Positions 60,330-64,000 of a DNA stretch of 64,000 nucleotides are shown here, piece after piece. The stretch comes from Larimichthys crocea. Its lineage: Eukaryota > Chordata > Actinopteri > Sciaenidae. A program made the position numbers and the translations under genes. Under the pieces are notes generated by a model. The model saw only the letters and a program-made list of their open reading frames with translations, made no database searches and was not told the origin of the DNA. Location of the stretch: positions 6,904,726 through 6,968,725 of the forward strand of contig NC_040033.1 in the NCBI RefSeq assembly GCF_000972845.2. The letters are read 5' to 3'. Positions within the stretch are counted from its first letter, which is position 1, and every line of letters starts with the position of its first letter.

Positions 60330-61397
60330 ATGTGGGTAGAACCGTAGAACAGTAACGTCAGGTGATTTTAACCCACACAATTCTCGTCATGTGAGTTTTC
60401 ATTGTGTTGCTGCTGTCTGACTTGCATGGGTCCTTGGGTAGCTTCAGGCTGCTCACTGATGTCATTAATGGGATGTTTGTCTATGGTTTTTTTTCAAGAG
60501 GCATGCGTTCGGGTGACTTTCACCCAAAGTTACTGATAGAGATGCAGACAAGGCTCACATGTCCCAGGAATGGGTGGACCAAAGAACAAGTTCCCAGCTC
60601 CATTATTTTTTCTCGTTTTCTCGTTAAGGATTACCTGCCTTTTTAAAAAAGGGTCCCCCATGATACCTTTTTATTTTTATTTTTATGTGATATTGTATAT
60701 TGGGTAATTAAAGAAGAGTACTACAATTTGGCATACAGTGTTGTACTTTTACATACATTGATGAAAACTGCATTTTATTTTGGTAAAATAAACCCGAAGT
60801 TGGTGATGGTGTTACTAATTTTAACGTTAGTGTGCCAGGGTTAAAAAAAAGAAAAGGTCGAAAACGTGCCGGTAATTTAACTCACAGCTGATTTCAGTGT
60901 TAGAAAAGGCCTGAACACGGTTAACGGGTCGGCCTGGAGGTGGTGTAATGGCTAACCGGGATCTGTTCCAGCTCCACCTGCTCGCACGTTGTTCGGCTCC
61001 TCACGGTAAAAAGCCGGATAGCACAGCTGGTGCTAACGGGTAGCTGATGCCGCTAGTATCACCGGCAGATCTGGATATTTACAGCGAGTTACCCGGCGAC
61101 AGCGCCCGACCTATAATGTTGACCTTTTAAAACAAAGTGTCACACACACAGGAGGGACGTTATATCTTTTATTTTATTTTAAATACGCGTTAAGGTGAGT
61201 GCGTTAGCTTCCGTTAGAAGTGACAGGCCTGAGCCGCCGAAGCTAACTTGACGCAAGGCCCCGACGAGCTCCGACAAAAGCCGAAGGCGGCAAACTCGGC
61301 GGTTAATTACTCGTTTTTAAACCGTCCGTTTGTTTCAGACAGACAGCCTCGTGTGTTGTCCGTACATGTCAGGCAGCGTGAAATAACGAGTCTTTAC

Positions 61398-61490
61398 CTT
61401 TGATAACGAGTTTCACTGGTCTCCGGGAGCACACCGACGTCTCGTGTCCACTTTTTTGCCGGGTGGATGTAGCCGAACACCAAACCGCCA
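61398..61490 (-). other. abcf2: Probable non-coding first exon of abcf2
   Basis: On the minus strand the sequence reads through a GC-rich stretch to a donor at 61397 (CAAAG|GTAAAGAC), which can join to the acceptor 15 bases before the abcf2 ATG. The upper limit is a guess based on the promoter motif at 61497. Confidence 0.55.
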
Positions 61491-61496
61491 GACTGA

Positions 61497-61506
61497 CCAT
61501 ATATGG
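61497..61506. promoter_or_regulatory. Perfect CArG box at the abcf2 promoter
   Basis: CCATATATGG fits the serum response factor consensus CC(A/T)6GG exactly and is palindromic. It sits about 100 bases upstream of the abcf2 exon 1 donor and could also serve as a TATA-like element on the minus strand. Confidence 0.5.
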
Positions 61507-61532
61507 GCAGAAAAGGGCGGCGTAAGTATGGA

Positions 61533-62375
61533 GCGGTGATGGGGAGTTCGGTTCTTTTTAGTGAGCCGGATCGTTCGACTCAGCCCGCCAAGACGAGTCG
61601 GCTCTTTCGACTCCCGACGTTTTTATTCAGAAAACGGCCAGTATACAAAAAAAAATTCAGCTTCACTTGTTATCCTTATCAGTCCCGCCAGTTTTTCGCG
61701 ATTTTGCGATCGTGTGGATTACCGTGTGCGTCGCATAATTATTGCAAAATAACCAAACATGCCGCCCCTTCCCCACGACATATGTGTTTTCCACCATAGA
61801 TCAAATAAACAGCTTTGCCATAGATGTGTCTTCCACACCACCTGTTTGCCACGCGCAGCCATTTTCACACACATGGGAACATTAGTTAGTGATGGCGACT
61901 ACTAACAAGTCCCACCTGCCATATATATCGGCAAATAACAGAGCAAAACAATATCCGGCAATTTTAAATGCAAGCGGAGGAAAACTATTTTGTAGCCCTT
62001 GTAACAAAGTCCTCAACCATAATTATGTTAATTAAGTTAATTATCTCGCCTCACTCAGTACTGGGGTAAATGCGTTTTTACACTCCAGTACTAATGTTAA
62101 GATTCTTACAGAAAATAAAAAGGAAACAGTGTTTGGCTTGGATTGGATTAAGTAGGTAAACATGATAATCTCTAGTTTTTCACGCAACTGCTCTGTTGCC
62201 TTAAGAACTGTTAGTTGTTGTCTATTTCTGTTTTTACTCTTTGCTCTGTGAAGCACGTTGGGCTCCAATTCAGTATGTAAGGTGCTATATAAATAAATAA
62301 CATTGAGTTGAGTTGAGTAAAAAAAAAAAAAAGCAGACTCTTTTGAAACGACTCGTTCACGAATGACACATCACT
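61533..62375. mobile_element. hAT-like element with exact 8-base target duplication and a BED-like zinc-finger relic
   Basis: Flanked by AGTATGGA at 61525-61532 and again at 62376-62383. The left end is GCGGTGATGGGGAGTTCGG; the right end, reversed, is AGTGATGTGTCATTCGTG. Subterminal sequences are rich in GACTCG and GAGTCGG motifs on both sides. A 47-codon frame at 61892-62035 starts MATTNKSHLPYISANNRAKQ and contains KLFCSPCNKVLNH, similar to the first half of BED/CGGBP1-type zinc fingers of hAT transposases. It then stops. An L2-like tail also lies within the right half (62262-62315). Confidence 0.75.
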
Positions 62376-63510
62376 AGTATGGAAGTGGTACCCTCCCCCT
62401 TATTCTCCGTGACTGCAGTAAAAAAAAAAAAAGTCAATTTAATACTTAATTAGGAGCAGATTTAATCTATAAATGAGTAAATAAATTTCAAAAATTTAAT
62501 TATTGGCTTGGATTAAGTAGGTAAACATGATAATTTCTAGTTTTTCATGCAGCTGCTCTGTTGCCTTAAGAACTGTTAGTTGTTGTCTATTTCTGTTTTT
62601 ACTCTTTGCTCTGTGAAGCACTTTGGGCTCCAATTCTGCATTAAGGGTGCTATATAAATAAATAAAGTTGAGTTGAGTTAAAAAGAAAAGAAAAAAAAGA
62701 GCCGACTCTTTTGAAACGACTCGTTCGCGAATGACACATCACTAGTATGGATGTGGTACCCTCCCCCTTATTCTCGCGTGACTGCAGTAAAAAAAAAAGT
62801 CCATTTAATACTTAATTAGGAGCAGATTTAATCTATAAATCAGTAAAAAATGAAAAAAAAAAAAGTAATTATTGGATTAGATTAAGTAGGTAAACATGAT
62901 AATCTGTACTGTGAAGCACTTTGGGCTACAATTCTGCATGAAAGGTGCTATATAAATGAATAAATAAATAAATAAAGTTGAGTTGAGTTAAAAAAAGAAA
63001 AAAGAAAAAAGAGCCGGCTCTTTTGAAATGACTCGTTCACGAATGACACATCACTAGTATGGAGGTGGTACCCTCCCCCTTATTTTCGCGTGACTGCAGT
63101 AAAAAAAAATGTCCATTTAAAGCTTAATTAGGAGCAGATTTAATCTATAAATCAGTAAAAAATGAAAAAAAAAAAGTAATTATTGGATTAGATTAAGTAG
63201 GTAAACATGATAATCTGTACTGTGAAGCACTTTGGGCTACAATTCTGCATGAAAGGTGCTATATAAATGAATAAATAAATAAATAAAGTTGAGTTGAGTT
63301 AAAAAAAAAAAGAGCCGACTCTTTTGAAACGACTCGTTCGCGAATGACACATCACTAGTATGGAAGTGGTACCCTCCCACTTATTCTCGCGTGACTGCAG
63401 TAAAAAAAAAAAAAGTCCATTTAATACTTAATTAGGAGCAGATTTAATATATAAATTAGTAAATAAATAAATAAAAATAAATTATTGGGTTGGATTAAGT
63501 AGGTAAACAT
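62134..63510. repeat. Tandem array of four and a part units derived from the hAT right end and its flank
   Basis: Units start near 62134, 62504, 62873, 63184 and 63488, each with GGATTAAGTAGGTAAACATG. Each full unit then has an L2-like tail, a GAGTTGAGTT stretch, a GACTCTTTTGAAACGACTCG block (the transposon end), CACATCACTAGTATGGA, then GTGGTACCCTCCC and TAATTAGGAGCAGATTTAAT. Units 1 and 2 are about 370 bases; units 3 and 4 lack about 60 bases after CATGATAATCT. The fifth is cut after AACATGAT. Confidence 0.9.
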
Positions 63511-63689
63511 GATATGGACGGTTGTTGTGATGGATGGATGTATGGATGAGCATCTTACAAGTGTTACCATGGCGACACTGTCTTTAAACGTCTGTTGTTT
63601 TTCTCCACATACTAACATTAAAAATGAATAACAAATGTTTGTCGGTGTGATTTTTAAGCATTATAACATGTTATTTTAACACAGAGTCG

Positions 63690-64000
63690 GTCACAGTGAT
63701 GCAGCAGCTCGGTCACTGATGATGAAGAGGACGTGAGAGAGAAAGAGGAGGAGGAGGAAGGAGGTTATTTCTCTGAGTGTGTGGCACTTTATGTTTTTTT
63801 TTTGTGTGTTGTTGTTGAGGAAGTCACTAAAGAAGAAGCTAAAGAAAATGGAGGACGTATGCACGGCCGTGCCTGCTGGCTTTCCCCGAGCATCGACGAC
63901 TAAACCCGGGATGTTTGTGCTCGGCTCGTCGCTGGACTGAAAAAAACGGACCGGGGGATGCTAGTTAGCTCGCTAGCTTTTGCTCTTTGATGTTTGATCA
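63690..64000 (+). other. CpG-containing 5' region of an unidentified gene at the window edge
   Basis: Base composition rises sharply in G, C and CpG towards the end (GAGCATCGACGACTAAACCC, GTGCTCGGCTCGTCGC), with purine-rich stretches typical of teleost 5' UTRs. A short frame starting at 63849 (MEDVCTAVPAGFP...) stops after 30 codons and may be an upstream reading frame. No family similarity was recognised; the gene would continue outside the window. Confidence 0.3.

Noticed and set aside
63849..63941. Short frame MEDVCTAVPAGFP as the start of the next gene
   Set aside because: It stops after 30 codons without a donor site in frame that I could defend, so it is treated as part of a 5' UTR.

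Overview
The window looks like genomic DNA from a teleost fish, probably a percomorph. The protein-coding genes are split by GT-AG introns, the intergenic DNA is AT-rich with many (CA)n tracts, and it carries repeat families typical of fish (hAT-type DNA elements, RTE/L2-like LINE tails, a very common dispersed repeat). I rebuilt four genes exon by exon, checking splice phase at each junction. No tRNA, rRNA, CRISPR array or bacterial-type gene was seen.

Layout. (1) 1209-1993, minus: a chemerin-like secreted protein (rarres2). (2) 5170-28229, minus: slc4a2, the anion exchanger AE2, with 21 shared coding exons and two alternative first coding exons. Its 5' non-coding exon and promoter probably lie farther out, perhaps near 42.0 kb. 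(3) About 28.4-45.3 kb: gene-free DNA holding repeats, a minisatellite and nested transposons. (4) 45631-53754, plus: a 17-exon gene for a 920-residue protein with a UBA domain, a UBX domain and about 14 leucine-rich repeats. I cannot match this architecture to a named p97 cofactor, and it is the best novelty candidate here. (5) 56076-59573 with a 5' exon ending at 61398, minus: abcf2, a cytosolic ABC-F ATPase, tail-to-tail with gene 4. (6) 61.5-63.5 kb: a hAT-like element and a tandem array derived from its end. The last 300 bases look like the start of a further gene that I could not identify.

Context. From memory, RARRES2, SLC4A2 and ABCF2 all map to human 7q36, so most of the window fits a conserved vertebrate neighbourhood. 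The UBA-UBX-LRR gene is not one I know from that human interval. The genes do not form a pathway: chemerin is an extracellular signal, AE2 exchanges chloride for bicarbonate at the plasma membrane, the UBX-LRR protein is predicted to work with p97/VCP and ubiquitin, and ABCF2 is a soluble ATPase linked to translation.
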